Of a stretch of DNA of 64,000 nucleotides, positions 48,213 through 59,019 are shown piece by piece. Under the pieces are notes generated by a model. The model had not been told where the DNA came from and did not search any database. It saw only the letters and a list, made by a program, of their open reading frames with translations. The stretch comes from Nyssa sinensis (Eukaryota > Streptophyta > Magnoliopsida > Cornales > Nyssaceae): contig CM018046.1 in the NCBI GenBank assembly GCA_008638375.1, positions 41,727,706-41,791,705 of the forward strand. Direction: 5' to 3'. The translations under genes were made by a program, and so were the position numbers. The stretch's first letter is position 1. Each line of letters begins with the position of its first letter.

Positions 48213-50725
48213 CACGATAGTAGAAAGCTTGCACCATAGTTTTCTGTAGGTAACTTCTAATTCCTATATTTTCTATGATCTTGCCATGTAAATGTTTATA
48301 ATTATTTGTCTAACATATATAAACTAGTATTTTAATTTTGGTGTTTACTACTGACACTTGGGAGGGAAGTGCCGTAAAAGCCAAATGTGGACTGGTATAG
48401 ATATACCATATTGCTGTGGCACGCCATCATTTATTAGAAGCCTTGGGGCTCTTGTTGCGAGGCTACCCTTTGGTTGGGATAGTTATTCACTATTATTCAC
48501 CAACCCTTCTCTTTGGGTCCAATTCATCCACCTAAGGTAAAATAAAAAGGAAAATCCAACAGCCTGTTAAGGCATTCAATTGAACAGCACATCACCACAT
48601 AATATGGGCTCTGTTTTTCAACTGTTAACAGATGTCACTTATTGCCTATGAAGCACAGATACTCTATTTTGGCTCACTTGTCCGCGTTGGACACCGACAC
48701 TCTCGAATATTCTCTAGACACGCGAGTCAAAATAGAGTATCCAAATTTTATAATTTTTATGAATTTCAGACCCTCCTGGACACATTAGTACACATTTTCT
48801 TTTCTTTTTCTTATTTTCCCACTCCTTTTCTACTCTTCTCCTTAGTTTTTTTTTTGGGTTATATATATACATATATATGCTCTATGTAATAGTGAGTAAA
48901 TTTGTTTTGGATCTTGAATCATGGATGTTGATGATTTAATGAAGAAGTGCTTAAATTTTTATTTAATGACTTTGTTATTTTAATATATTGATAATGTTTT
49001 TGTGATTTATGTGTTTTTATGTCAATTTTAATTGAAATAATGTTAGGTTTTTATTATATGGTCACATAAAAAATATAAAAATATATACATATACTCAAAT
49101 GTGTCCCTAACATAACCGTGTCCTACTTTTTTTTAGAAATGTTGTATCTGTGTGTCCGTGTCGTGTCGTGTCGTATCTGTGTCCCGTGTTTGTATCCGTG
49201 CTTCCTAGCTTATTGCTACTGATGTGGCATATAACAAATGGAATCATAATTCTTCCTGCATTCTTTTTTCTTTATAATTAATCTTTAGTACTCATGATTC
49301 TCTATATCATGGCTGTTGCCTGGATTTTTATCAGGATGGTCGTTGTCTGGGGCTGAATTCTTCAACTGAGCCAGTGTCTATAACATCCCAAAATTCAATA
49401 ACCAGAAAGGCAGGTGGAAGAAAGGAAGCTGAGAAAGAAATGCAAGTACGTGATTTTCTGCCTTCAAAATCAGTAGTGATCCCCTTGCTCTAGGAACAAT
49501 AAATCATAATATTCCTATGTTGTTTCACAGGTGATAGTGGACATGAGGGAGTTTATGAGCAGCCTTCCAAATGTACTCCACCAAAAGGGCATGCGCATAA
49601 TACCAGTGACCTTGGAAGTTGGAGATTATATCCTTTCACCATTAATTTGTGTGGAGAGGAAGAGTATACAAGATCTTTTTGGTAGTTTTGCATCAGGTCG
49701 CCTTTTCCACCAAGTGGAAATGATGGCGCGTTATTATCGGATACCTGTTCTTCTGATTGAGTTTTCACAAGATAAAAGCTTTTCATTTCAGGTATTTCAC
49801 TCTACATCTTATTTTTGAGGAGGCCAGAAATTAGTTTCTAATCTTTTGTTGGTTTAATTCATTGGTATTTCTTTGCAGTCTGCTAGTGATATTGGTGATG
49901 ATGTCACACCACATAACATTATATCCAAGCTGTCACTGCTTGCGCTACATTTCCCCCGCCTGCGCATTGTCTGGTCTCGCAGTTTGCATGCTACTGCTGA
50001 AATATTTGCTTCCCTTAAAGCAAATCAGGATGAACCTGATGAGGTGAAGGCAATTAAAGTTGGTGTCCCCTCAGAAGAGGGTATTGTGGAAAATGATGTG
50101 AGGTAAGATATAGTGTTTGATCTGGCTATTATGGTTTAAAAGCTGCAAGCTTGAGTTTTTATAGCCCAACTGGTAAGAAGGGTGTTCTGCAGTAATTATT
50201 AAGTAGAATGTAGAGAGTGATGGAATATTTCCAGTAGATATGAAGAAGTCCTACTTATATATCTGCAATAGGGAAAATGACCACCTATCCTCAGGTTTCC
50301 TTGAATAGACGCAATGATTTCTTTAGGATTTTGGATGCCAATTGACTTGGCCTGCCCACTATCCCAGTCGAATGAATTGTTACTTTCCCCTTAATCAAGT
50401 GTGGATTGAAAGGATCCTTTTTTATCTTTTCTTTTCTTCCTTTTTTTTTTTTTTTTTTTTCTCTTCAAAAGCTTGTGATATGAATTTATTAGTTGGTTCC
50501 CTTCTATATTACAGAGCTGAAAATTACAATACATCTGCCATGGAGTTATTGAGGCGGCTGCCAGGTGTGACAGATTCTAACTACAGGGCTATAATGGATG
50601 GGTGTAAAAGCTTGGCGGAACTTGCCCTTATTCCTGTAGAGAGGCTAGCTGAACTGATGGGTGGGCAGAAAGCTGCTAAGACCCTGAGGGATTTTCTCGA
50701 TGCCAAGTATCCAACCTTGCTTTAA
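42794..50725 (+). CDS. UVH1: DNA repair endonuclease XPF/RAD1/UVH1, two frame breaks
   Basis: Nine exons: 42,794-43,666; 44,106-44,323; 44,848-44,927; 45,210-45,375; 46,387-47,139; 49,335-49,445; 49,531-49,791; 49,879-50,102; 50,515-50,725. All introns are GT-AG, with phases consistent once two single extra bases are ignored (at 43,514-43,518 in exon 1 and 45,275-45,276 in exon 4). The product is about 964 residues, close to plant UVH1. XPF pairs with ERCC1 and cuts the 5' side of bubbles and flaps in nucleotide excision repair, crosslink repair and recombination, in the nucleus. The N-terminal helicase-like part ([43 protein letters not shown]) shows no Walker A lysine motif, as usual for XPF. 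The nuclease core is in exon 7: VDMRE at about 736-740, GDYILSP from 764, and the ERKSIQD catalytic motif at 775-781. The tandem helix-hairpin-helix region ([16 protein letters not shown] ... LAELMGG) ends the protein. Two SINEs and one TIR element sit in its introns. Confidence 0.93.
44475..44590 (+). mobile_element. tRNA-derived SINE in XPF intron 2, perfect TSD
   Basis: The body contains an A-box-like CTAACTGGGTTGGTACC, the phrase CTCCACCTCTCC, a B box GGGTTCAAGTC (about 44,528-44,538), and a T-rich 3' end. The 15-base direct repeat TTATCCATGATGGTT flanks it exactly (44,460-44,474 and 44,591-44,605). It shares TGGTA..CCTCCACCTC...GAGGTTGAGGGTTCAAGTC with the copy at 46,122-46,235. It is in the same orientation as the host gene. 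Confidence 0.85.
46122..46235 (+). mobile_element. tRNA-derived SINE in XPF intron 4, perfect TSD
   Basis: This is a second member of the family at 44,475-44,590: A-box-like TTAGCTTGAATGGTATC, CTCCACCTCCC, B box GGGTTCAAGTCCC (about 46,175-46,187), and an A-rich tail after TTATTTATTG. The 15-base direct repeat ATGTTCCATTAAAGG flanks it exactly (46,107-46,121 and 46,236-46,250). It is in the same orientation as the host gene and the other copy. The perfect duplication implies a fairly recent insertion. Confidence 0.88.
48173..48210. repeat. (GT)n microsatellite in XPF intron 5
   Basis: About eighteen TG dinucleotides follow ATATATG within the intron at 47,140-49,334. Confidence 0.95.
48650..49205. 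mobile_element. Non-autonomous TIR element in XPF intron 5
   Basis: The left end reads GAAGCACAGATACTC and the right end, reverse-complemented, GGAAGCACGGATACAAACAC. Both are followed by sequence rich in ACACGACACGGACAC/GTGTCCG-type motifs. This terminal signature occurs, as I recall, in abundant plant non-autonomous elements. Near the left end ATACTCTATTTTGGCTC pairs with GAGTCAAAATAGAGTAT 50 bases later, forming a 17/18 hairpin (48,658-48,741). The interior is AT-rich with no ORF of note. Confidence 0.6.
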
Positions 50726-51005
50726 AGTCCAATTAATTTCACTTCATTCATGCAATTGCAATGGCATAATTTATCAATTCCCTAGTCCTTGCAATTTTGG
50801 GACTTTCATCGGTTGTGCAATGTGTAATAAAAGTCTTCCATGCCCTTACAATTTTGTATTGTTCATTGATTTATTGTATTCTCAAAGCTAATCATTGAAG
50901 GCTTGCCATTCATTATCAGGCCATTGTAAGATCGTGCTTTCCCCCTAACGCCACCAAAAAACTCTGTAGCCTTGTATGCAAGCTTGTTAGATTTTTTCAA
51001 ATGTG

Positions 51006-51057
<52 letters not shown>

Positions 51058-51962
51058 ACACACACACCCCCCCCCCCCCCCCCCCCTCTAATGTTTTGGT
51101 TTAGATTTCCATATTCTGGTTGAATTAGGTTCCAAAGATTGTGCTCTCACATGTTGGTTGTTTTCTTTTAACTCTTTTCTTTGGGGTGTAATTCAGGAGG
51201 GAAGAGAGATGCAACAATTATATTTGTCCATCCAATTTTTCATCTCGAACTTATATTAGACCTGATTATTCCCAAACTTGTTTTATTTAATTGAATTGAT
51301 TTTTTTTTTCTAAAAAAAACACTCGTATTTTGCTGAATCAAGAATTACTGTGCATGTGCTGAACAATGGCTAGTTGCTTCCCTATCTTCTTCAAATATTA
51401 GGAGAAAAATCTTGAACAATTTTATGTATTTACATTTATAAAATTTTATTGAGATATATTTCTTAATTTTTGCCAAAATCAAAACAACAAATAAAGAAAT
51501 AAACATAAAATGAAAATCTCATTGGCATCTCCCTCTCTTAACTCATTTTTCTTGACAAGTGAAAAAAAAAAAATTAAATTTAAATATATTTTGAATCTTG
51601 TTAATTTATTAAATTTGATTTAATAAATTAATAAGTAGTGTAATAATTGTATAAAAAATCAAACTATTCAAATTCAAGTTGTAATGAAATATTAACAAAC
51701 TGAACATAAATATAATTTGAAATTTATTTATTTTAATGAAACAAATTTAAATAACTTATCGCTTGACTAAGCTCAATTAATTTACAACCCTATTAACTAC
51801 AGAAAAAATGCTTTGTTTTAATATTTATTATTTTTCTAAAAAATGTGTTGATTTTATCAAAAGAACGAGAAAAATGGTTTCATATGTTAGATAAATTTGA
51901 AGCACTAAACCTCAGCATCAAGAGATATAAGATAAAGATAAGGACCAAGATTTAACATCAAG
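50726..51962. other. 3' flank of XPF and intergenic sequence
   Basis: The first few hundred bases are probably XPF 3' untranslated sequence. At 51,008-51,086 there is a compound microsatellite: (TC)n, then (AC)n with one interruption, then an uninterrupted run of over 20 C. No gene is seen in the rest. Confidence 0.55.
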
Positions 51963-52034
51963 GGATCCGTGGCGCAATGGTAGCGCGTCTGACTCCAGAT
52001 CAGAAGGTTGCGTGTTCGATTCACGTCGGGTTCA
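51963..52034 (+). tRNA. tRNA-Trp (anticodon CCA)
   Basis: A 72-base nuclear plant tRNA without intron. The acceptor stem GGATCCG pairs with CGGGTTC (with G-T wobbles) and the discriminator base is A. The D arm contains the A box TGGCGCAATGG, and the anticodon stem TCTGA/TCAGA encloses the loop CTCCAGA with anticodon CCA at 51,995-51,997. The T arm contains the B box GTTCGATTC. A TTTT run about 17 bases downstream could serve as the Pol III terminator. Length and loops are normal, so it is probably functional. Confidence 0.95.
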
Positions 52035-53402
52035 ATCCCCTCCTAAATGGATTCGTTTTCCTCCTTAAGATTTGAATCAAATCTGTCAAAAACTAGGCTT
52101 ATCATTTGGATTTTGCAGATCAAAGCATTCTTGCAAGGTTTCTTTGGAAGTGTATTCAAGTGCTTTGTTTCTAAGGGTTTTTTTTTTTTTGTAGAGAATC
52201 GAGAAACACGCAAGAAGCAGTTTCAAGAGCTGGCATATTCGCTTTCTGATTTTTGCAGAAGAAATCAACATTTTATCCTTCTCATTTTGCTCACCATCTT
52301 CTTCTTTTTTTGGTCCCGAGTGAACTGTTGAACTCGAGTTCCTAACCTTTTTCTCTGGTGGCATTCGAAGTCTCCTGAAGGTATATCTCCACTTCGATCC
52401 TTTTTTTTTTTTTTTTCCTTCTGAAGTACTGTATACAATATAGTGTTGGAATTTAATACGTATTTCAATTAATTCTATGGAAATTGTGTTGAAGACTTGA
52501 AGTACTGTCTACAATATATTTTGAAATTTAAATTCTTCCATTATATACAATATAATAATTATTGCATTGCAAGATGTTAATTTCAGCTGACAATCCTATA
52601 AGAATTTGTTGCTTTCGGAAGTAGGTTTTACTTGCACCAAAACAATTTCAAGGATTATGAATTTGACGATTGAATAAATGTCTTTCAGATCCTGCGTTCA
52701 CTCTCACAGTAAACACCAATACTTTACTCTAGTGTCTCTTGTCACCATAGAAGACAATTGATAATTGAGCCACACCCTAGGTCGCCATGTATGGAGTTGG
52801 CCGAATGTTGTTTCAATTTCACAAGCAATTGCAGTACATTTTCCCGTGATCGTCCTAGTGAGACCTTGAAGAGGAAGTTGCTGGATTGGAGAAGATCAGG
52901 AAAAGGAAGAACCCTAAGAAGGATTAGTTATTTGTAGAAGTTCCAGAGTAAAAAAAATACCTTGACACACCAACTATGCCTTCTGATTCTCACTTCTGTT
53001 GGGGTAGGTGATCTTTGCAAAAGTTCTGATGATGGTATGGTCAAACCAGATGGAGTTTTGTAAGTTATAATAGTGAAAAAAATGTAATTACTGTTTTGAT
53101 AATTTATATTTTGCAATTCTTATCTTCATGCTTCATCTAAAATTCTCATTGTTTGCCCAATGGAGTTAGGTGCTTAAAATGAGGATAAACTTTTTGGCCT
53201 CATAACTGGAAATTCCTCACAACTTCGTATTACTGCAAATGCATTTTTTAGTTTTAAAATTCAATTAAATCTGCCTTACAAGTATTTATGAGTGATTTCC
53301 TTAAAGGACCACATAGCATGCTTGCAGAAGGGGTTCATATAATTGCATCAATGTGACCCTTGGTGAAATGCTTCCCCTCAGGATGTAATTATTCCTTATA
53401 TG
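52035..53402. other. Region before the small gene; possible unassigned exons
   Basis: The small gene ending at 58,599 must have its 5' exons somewhere upstream, and this region is the likely place. An ATG frame at about 52,793-52,930 (start MELAECCFNF) and a donor-like TTTTGTAAGT near 53,055 look exon-like, but I cannot join them convincingly. An open frame at 52,047-52,331 begins inside tRNA flank and is hydrophobic without recognisable domains. Confidence 0.3.
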
Positions 53403-53716
53403 TCATTAAATTTGGTAAAAAAATTGATTCCCGCAGCACTCCCTAGTGAAATTGCATCCCAAGTAATTTTTTGATCCTTGATTAGAGGTTTTATCCTGCT
53501 TCTAACAATAACCTGCCTTCTTTATCTATTGATTTTCTTTGGCTTGGGCAGGCAATCAGTCAATTGCATTGAATCAAAATTGATCCGAATTAATGCAGTT
53601 TATCTGTTATGCTTACAATATGACGCAGTCAAAATCCCTAGAGGTGGTTAGGCGCAAAATAAAAAATGCCCCCATTGGTCAAGGCACCATTAAAATGCTC
53701 ACTTGAGGGGTGGGAT
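53403..53716 (+). pseudogene. Decayed duplicate of an exon and its preceding intron
   Basis: This is a diverged tandem copy of 53,783-54,096. The exon part reads RRKIKNAPIGQGTIKMLT, matching ERKIKNAPAGQGTVGMLT in the real exon, then hits TGA at 53,704-53,706 where the real exon has Arg. The splice acceptor dinucleotide AG of the real exon is AA here (53,617-53,618). It is probably skipped in splicing. Confidence 0.8.
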
Positions 53717-53995
53717 CTGCTTTATTAATATTTGTGGTGATTCTCACAAGCAGTGAACATGTAACATGCAAGCCAAAGGGGCTCAAACAATATCATTAAA
53801 ATTGAAATACTTATTCAGTCTACGTCCATTAGTAGAATAAGATGGCAAGTAAACTTTGGATCTTTGATTTAAGGTTTCATCCTGTGTCTTCTGAAATAAC
53901 CTATCCCGTCTCATGTTGGTTTGCTCATGCAGCCAGTCAAATGCATTGATTATATTTTTATATGAGTTAATAAGATTGATTTGTTATGCTGGCAG

Positions 53996-56900
53996 ATTGA
54001 TGATTCAAGATCCCAAGAGATGATTGAGCGCAAAATCAAAAATGCTCCTGCTGGTCAAGGCACCGTTGGGATGCTCACTCGTGTGGAGTGGGAGGAAATC
54101 CAAGAAGTGCAGCCACGGACTCCATTTGAATCTAAGCTTGCTCGTTCAAATGCACGGATACGAACCGGGGAACCGTTGCACATGGTGAGGTTCAATTCTT
54201 TTCTCAATATCCATTCATTGTTGATTATATTTGTGTGGCCAAAATTTTTGTTTCATAGTATTGGTGATGATAGAGTAAGAAACTAAGGGCATGCTTAAAC
54301 ATCCTACTAAAAGATGATGGCGCTTTATGTGTTTAGTGGCAATCTCTCATAAATGATGGTAATGAAAGAAAGAGGGATGGAGTTTTGATAGAATATCAGT
54401 TTTGAAAAACCAAGGTGTCAATTGTGGTAATGTCTCCTATTTTCTCTAAGGGTCCCCGTGTTGTGTGCTAAAACTTAACTTCAAATGTTATGCACAACCA
54501 CGGAGTCACTTTCATGTGACATGCAAATGTTCCCCTTTTTTATTAGAAACTAATGAGCATATACATCTGAGCTGCATCATTGCTTAGGCTTCTTTAGTTA
54601 ATTATCTGTTCGTTAAGTTTGTCCATGGCTTTTTGCTATTTGTTATTTGCCCCATTATTCTGTAGTGTTGGGACTCATATTGGCTCATATTGTGAAGCTT
54701 TACAAGGTACCATCTGGTTTGATATGATATGGCTTACCACATGATTATAAGTTATGGTATGCTTACACGTAGACTTCTTTTGACTCTAGGATTACCTATG
54801 GTTATGAGTTTTTATATACCTTCAATTTTATCTGATTTACTTTCCACAGTGTTATTTTTTTTCTTATATTATCAATTTTGATTTTTTTGGTAAGTAAATT
54901 ATTTTATTCAATACCAACCATAAAGAGGGAAAAACCCCAAATCAAAGCTAAACTAGCTAACAGTACAACAGTCAATTATCCAGCCAACTCACCAAACAAC
55001 GAAACAATACCTACCACAATATCTGGCCTCAACAATCAACAACAAAAGATAAATCTACACCAAACAACCAGGAGCAACAAAACAAACAAACTAGCAGACA
55101 AAAAATTATACCGCCTCAAATCGACCAAGGCAAAGCAGGGTCAGACTTAAAACATTACCATCCACTAAAGATCCTGCAAGCAGAGCTAAACCATTTTTTT
55201 TTTTATCGGTAACAAACAGAGCTAAACCATAAACCCCATCAAAACCCAGAACCTTCAGCAGAAGAATACACCATAAGGAGAAACTTGCAACAAACCAGTC
55301 AACAAAAGACAGGCCATCAATCCAGCAAGCCCACATAGCAACAAAACAGCAGCAAACAAGCTTTCTGCCAACACTTGGATCAACAGAAGCAGAGATTCCA
55401 ATCCAAACAGAACCAAAGCCAATATGGCCAGGCAGACATAAGACAAACCAAACCCATCTGAAAAGCCCCCACAACCAGATCTATACCTTACTCAGACAGA
55501 GATTTAGTATAGACACAGCCAATGCTAAGGCAAGCACACCAACTTTAACTAGAAAACAAAAACAGAAATAGCAGCAAACAAATCAAATAGGAGGTAGCAC
55601 ATCCCCCCAACAACAAACTTGATGTCTCACATTACTAAAAGTCAGAACCACCTGCTTTCAAAAAAAAAAAGAAGTCAGACTAGAACATACAAGGCAGAGA
55701 CATAAGACAGAGAACCAATCCCAAACTCCCTCCAAGAAAATACCTCCATCAAATCCTAGGCTGTAGCTATTCAGATCAAACATAGCAAACCCAATTAAGA
55801 GTACCAAATTCAGCACTCAGCCCAATACCCTGCAAAACCTGTATTATTTGCTAAAACATATACTTGTAGGCCAAGAATGCAGAACCAAATTCAGCAATCA
55901 GCAAATAGTATCATGACTACCAAAACATCACTTGTAGGCCAAGAATGCAGAACCCATACAATCACTCCCCTATAGAAAGTAGAGCAGTCTCATATCATTC
56001 AGACTGGTCTAACAGACATAAAATTGACTGAATCATATATATATATATATATATATATATTTATCAAGTGAAAATAGACTGAACCATGTACAATCCACTA
56101 AACAGAAGCTTAACTTTCACTATAGCACCTGCAGGCCAAGAAGTAGATCCACTAAAAATAGCACTCAGGTAGCAGACCTCAGCTTAAGCAGTTATACAGC
56201 CAGATAACATAAGACCGCAGGACTTTGAAGAAAAGGAAATCAAAATTCAAAATTTTACTATGACTCCTTCAACCTTCCAGAATGAACCAAGTCAGTTCCT
56301 CACCAAAGCTGACTCTATCCTATGCTCACACAATCCCCACTCTAAGCTTTCTGGAAAATCACTGAGGTTAGCCCCAAAGCTTAAGTTGAGCTCCCAATTG
56401 GTTTGGTTTTTGGGTACATTCCTCCAAGTGGATATAATGGCACCCTATAGTCATACAGAGTTAGAAATATCCTCTATGGGTAAATCATTAGCTATAGAAA
56501 GCACATGCATATCTTCATTCCCATCCCCGTTCGTGTCACAAACCTGAACCAAACAACCACGACTACCAACATCTCTGTCCTGGGCAGAATCTGCAATAAA
56601 TTGAACACTATCAACAATCTCTATGTGTTCAACGGATTCAACTTCAGGGGAAATATCATGGTTGGACATCTTAGGTCCCAACCGCCCACTTTGCTCTTTC
56701 TTTGATTTTATTCCAACAACTCTCAGAGGTTCTGAAATTTTTCCATCCATCTCTGGTGACTTGGACTCGTCAGTTTTTTTTTTTCTTTGCAATTTTACGG
56801 GCAGGGACTGCGACATCATCTGATAAAATTTTATCTGCATCATTTTCCTCAATTTCCCTTTACATCAGTCTCCTACCATGAAAAGTCATCAAGTATTGCA

Positions 56901-58599
56901 TTCTATCATAGTCAACAACATTTGCATTTATATACTCTTCTGGTGCATCCATCAGTGTTTCAGATTTGATAGGGGGAAAATCACATACCGGAACATTTGT
57001 ACTACTGAGTCCGATGACAAGTTCGGTTTTGGTATCTGAAGCAGAACTGACCATTGTTTCAGTGGTATAGCTTGATACAATATCTTGGACAAGTATGGAA
57101 CTCCCCAGCTGGTTGGTTGCTCTTTCAAGAATCTCAGGATTGTCCATATGGCTGGTGTTTGCTGGATTTTCTGGTGGGTGCATAGTATCAGCAGTTGCAT
57201 CAACCTTCAATAATTGGCTAGTACTCAGATCACCCTACACAAGTTTGTCCATATTCTTATCCAATTGTCTACCTGCGGGACGCTCTTCAAACCCCAGACT
57301 ACACCTGCTGTCTGAAAATTCCGTAAAAACGTCTGAAAATACTTCATCTTCTGATCTATTTGATCTTTCACCAACTCCCCCACTACTGATCTCTTTAATG
57401 CTTCTATTCTCAATTTTTGGACTTGGTGTTCACCGATCGTCATTGGAGTGTTGTTCATCATCTGAAAGAGTCAAATGGGTATGCTTCTCCGAGTCAATCA
57501 GCTTATACACAGATCCTCTTATGGGCTCGTCAGGTTTGGCACCGGGATGTGGGTTGGGAAAGGGCCACCCACATCTGTGACATACATTAACTCCATGACT
57601 CTCATGGCCCGACAGGCTATTGTTTCTATGATCTTCGCTATCCATCTATCCAAATTAGAGGGGAAGTAGAGGGAAACAATGTAGATAGAGAAAGTTGAAA
57701 GAGAGCAGCCCAAGCAAAGATCAAGAAGAAAATTACTGGACTACGGAAGACTTTTGAAGAGAAAAATTCAGAGCAATGCAGTTCTCGTGTGTGACCTCTT
57801 GAGAGAGAAAAGGAGGGAAGGAAAATAGTATGATGCCTTTACTAAGGAAACGAGCCTCTGTTGTATTGTTAGACAGTTGATAATTACATGACATGGATTT
57901 TTGGACCCTTTGTATTCATTATAAATTTGAAACATCTTTTTTTTGTTTGCTCTGCTTGTATGTAGGCAATGACAAACTTTTAATCCCGTTCTCAGATTTT
58001 CCTCATCACCATTGCCCATAAATTGATTTGGTTGATAAACTATCCAGTTAACAGGGTTTACTATTTAGTTTACTATGACTAGGTGAACAGAGAACTGTTT
58101 ACTCAATTATCAGATCTCCATGGCTCAATGCAATCTGTAGAGTCTTCAACGATTATCTACATCTATTACTCCAGCCTATAAAAAATTATACGATAGGTAG
58201 TTGGGAACATTTTCTAGGGAGATTTAGGATATATTAAATTGGCTTTGGGATTATTGTAAATCAGCTGCCGAGCTGCCTAACATTTTATTTCAGGATTGTG
58301 ATGCTAATGGAAATTATTGACCATGTTTTTGGTTTCAACCATAGCTGAAACCATTTTATTGTGATAACTGATCGGGCATGTGCTCAGTTGTATTTCTTTT
58401 GTTTTGCTTTCATGAAGTGTGTACGTACGTGTGCACGCACACACAAGTTTCTTTATTTGATGATTTGACATCCAATGCCAATGCTTATTTTTCATTTTTG
58501 TTTAATTGTTTGCAGGAGGATCTGAAGGATTGGACAATTGATGTACTCGCTGATGCACTCACACGGGCTGAAGAAAATGTTAAACATGATTCGCATTAA
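53996..58599 (+). CDS. Small conserved plant protein of unknown function, 3' exons
   Basis: Two exons join in phase 0: 53,996-54,184 (63 codons, acceptor GGCAG, donor ATG|GTGAGG) and 58,516-58,599 (27 codons plus stop, acceptor TTTGCAG). The encoded end is hydrophilic and charged: IERKIKNAPAGQGTVGML, TRVEWEEIQEVQPRTPFESK, ARSNARIRTGEPLHM|EDLKD, then WTIDVLADALTRAEENVK and HDSH. No signal peptide, membrane segment or known catalytic motif is visible. The codon-level quality, splice sites and clear loss of function in the neighbouring duplicate exon argue that this is a real gene. Its 5' exons are not identified, so the product is partial here. The intron of 4.3 kb holds retroposed DNA (54,883-57,800). 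Confidence 0.7.
54883..56150 (-). mobile_element. LINE-like 3' end within the intron
   Basis: The minus strand ends TTGAATAAAATAATTTACTT, then ACCAAAAAAA at about 54,883-54,895, a typical plant L1 tail, preceded by GTTTTTCCCTCTTTATGGTT and a long T/G-rich stretch that resembles LINE 3' untranslated sequence. Further upstream are two copies of TTCTTGGCCTACAAGT (55,866-55,881 and 55,931-55,946). No ORF2 motif is recognisable, so the upstream limit is uncertain. A (TA)n tract lies at 56,035-56,062. Confidence 0.4.
56230..57800 (-). pseudogene. Processed pseudogene of a C2H2 zinc-finger protein
   Basis: On the minus strand a CT-rich leader leads to ATG at 57,645 and MDSEDHRNNSLSGHESHG, then a zinc-finger core CHRCGWPFPNPHPGAK. 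A deletion and frame change follow: the expected basic half RAHKRIC is visible only in another frame, at 57,508-57,530. The reading continues through acidic, Ser-rich segments in at least three frames (57,430-57,645; 57,225-57,461; 56,860-57,210; 56,451-56,852), separated by stops. It has no introns over about 1.2 kb of coding sequence and lies antisense in another gene's intron. It is a dead retrocopy; the parent gene is not in the window. Confidence 0.75.
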
Positions 58600-58869
58600 A
58601 TGATGGCATAAGTCATGGTTAACTCCATCTAAGTTTCAATTTGAAAGGTGACATGGTCAAATGTGTATACAATCTTGAAACGCTATACATCATTTTTTGT
58701 AGTAACATATATGTGAATGTCCGTTGAAATTCATGTTTTTGCGATTATAATTATCACGCCGAATTAAAAAACTTTGACTGTTCTATTAGTTATTGGATGG
58801 CTGAAAGAAATAAATTGGATGGCTAAAGCATAGAGCTCAGTTAACTCACAGATGTGTGATTTCGGTTAC

Positions 58870-59016
58870 CTTCTTCTCTTTCTCTGTTTTTTTTTTTTTT
58901 TCTTTCTTCCTCTCATCCCTTCCTCGCTCCCCAGCCCCCAGCTTCTGTCTCCACTCTCCATCTCTGGGCTCCGGCAGTCTGTAGAGAGAGAATCTCTTGA
59001 GCTCAATTCAGTGAGG
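58870..59016 (+). promoter_or_regulatory. Orphan leader-like exon
   Basis: A pyrimidine-rich stretch (TTTCTTCTCTTTCTCTG, then CCCAGCCCCCAGCTTCTGTC) is followed by a strong donor-like CAGTGAG|GTAAGGC at 59,016/59,017. It looks like a 5' untranslated exon of a plus-strand gene, yet I find no coding exon downstream up to 64,000. Either the gene lies beyond the window after a long leader intron, or this is a relic promoter. Confidence 0.35.
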
Positions 59017-59019
59017 TAA

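Noticed and set aside
55106..55474. Hydrophobic 122-codon frame on the minus strand in the large intron
   Set aside because: It lies in LINE-like 3' untranslated sequence, is Trp/Cys/Leu-rich by composition, and has no homologue I recognise.
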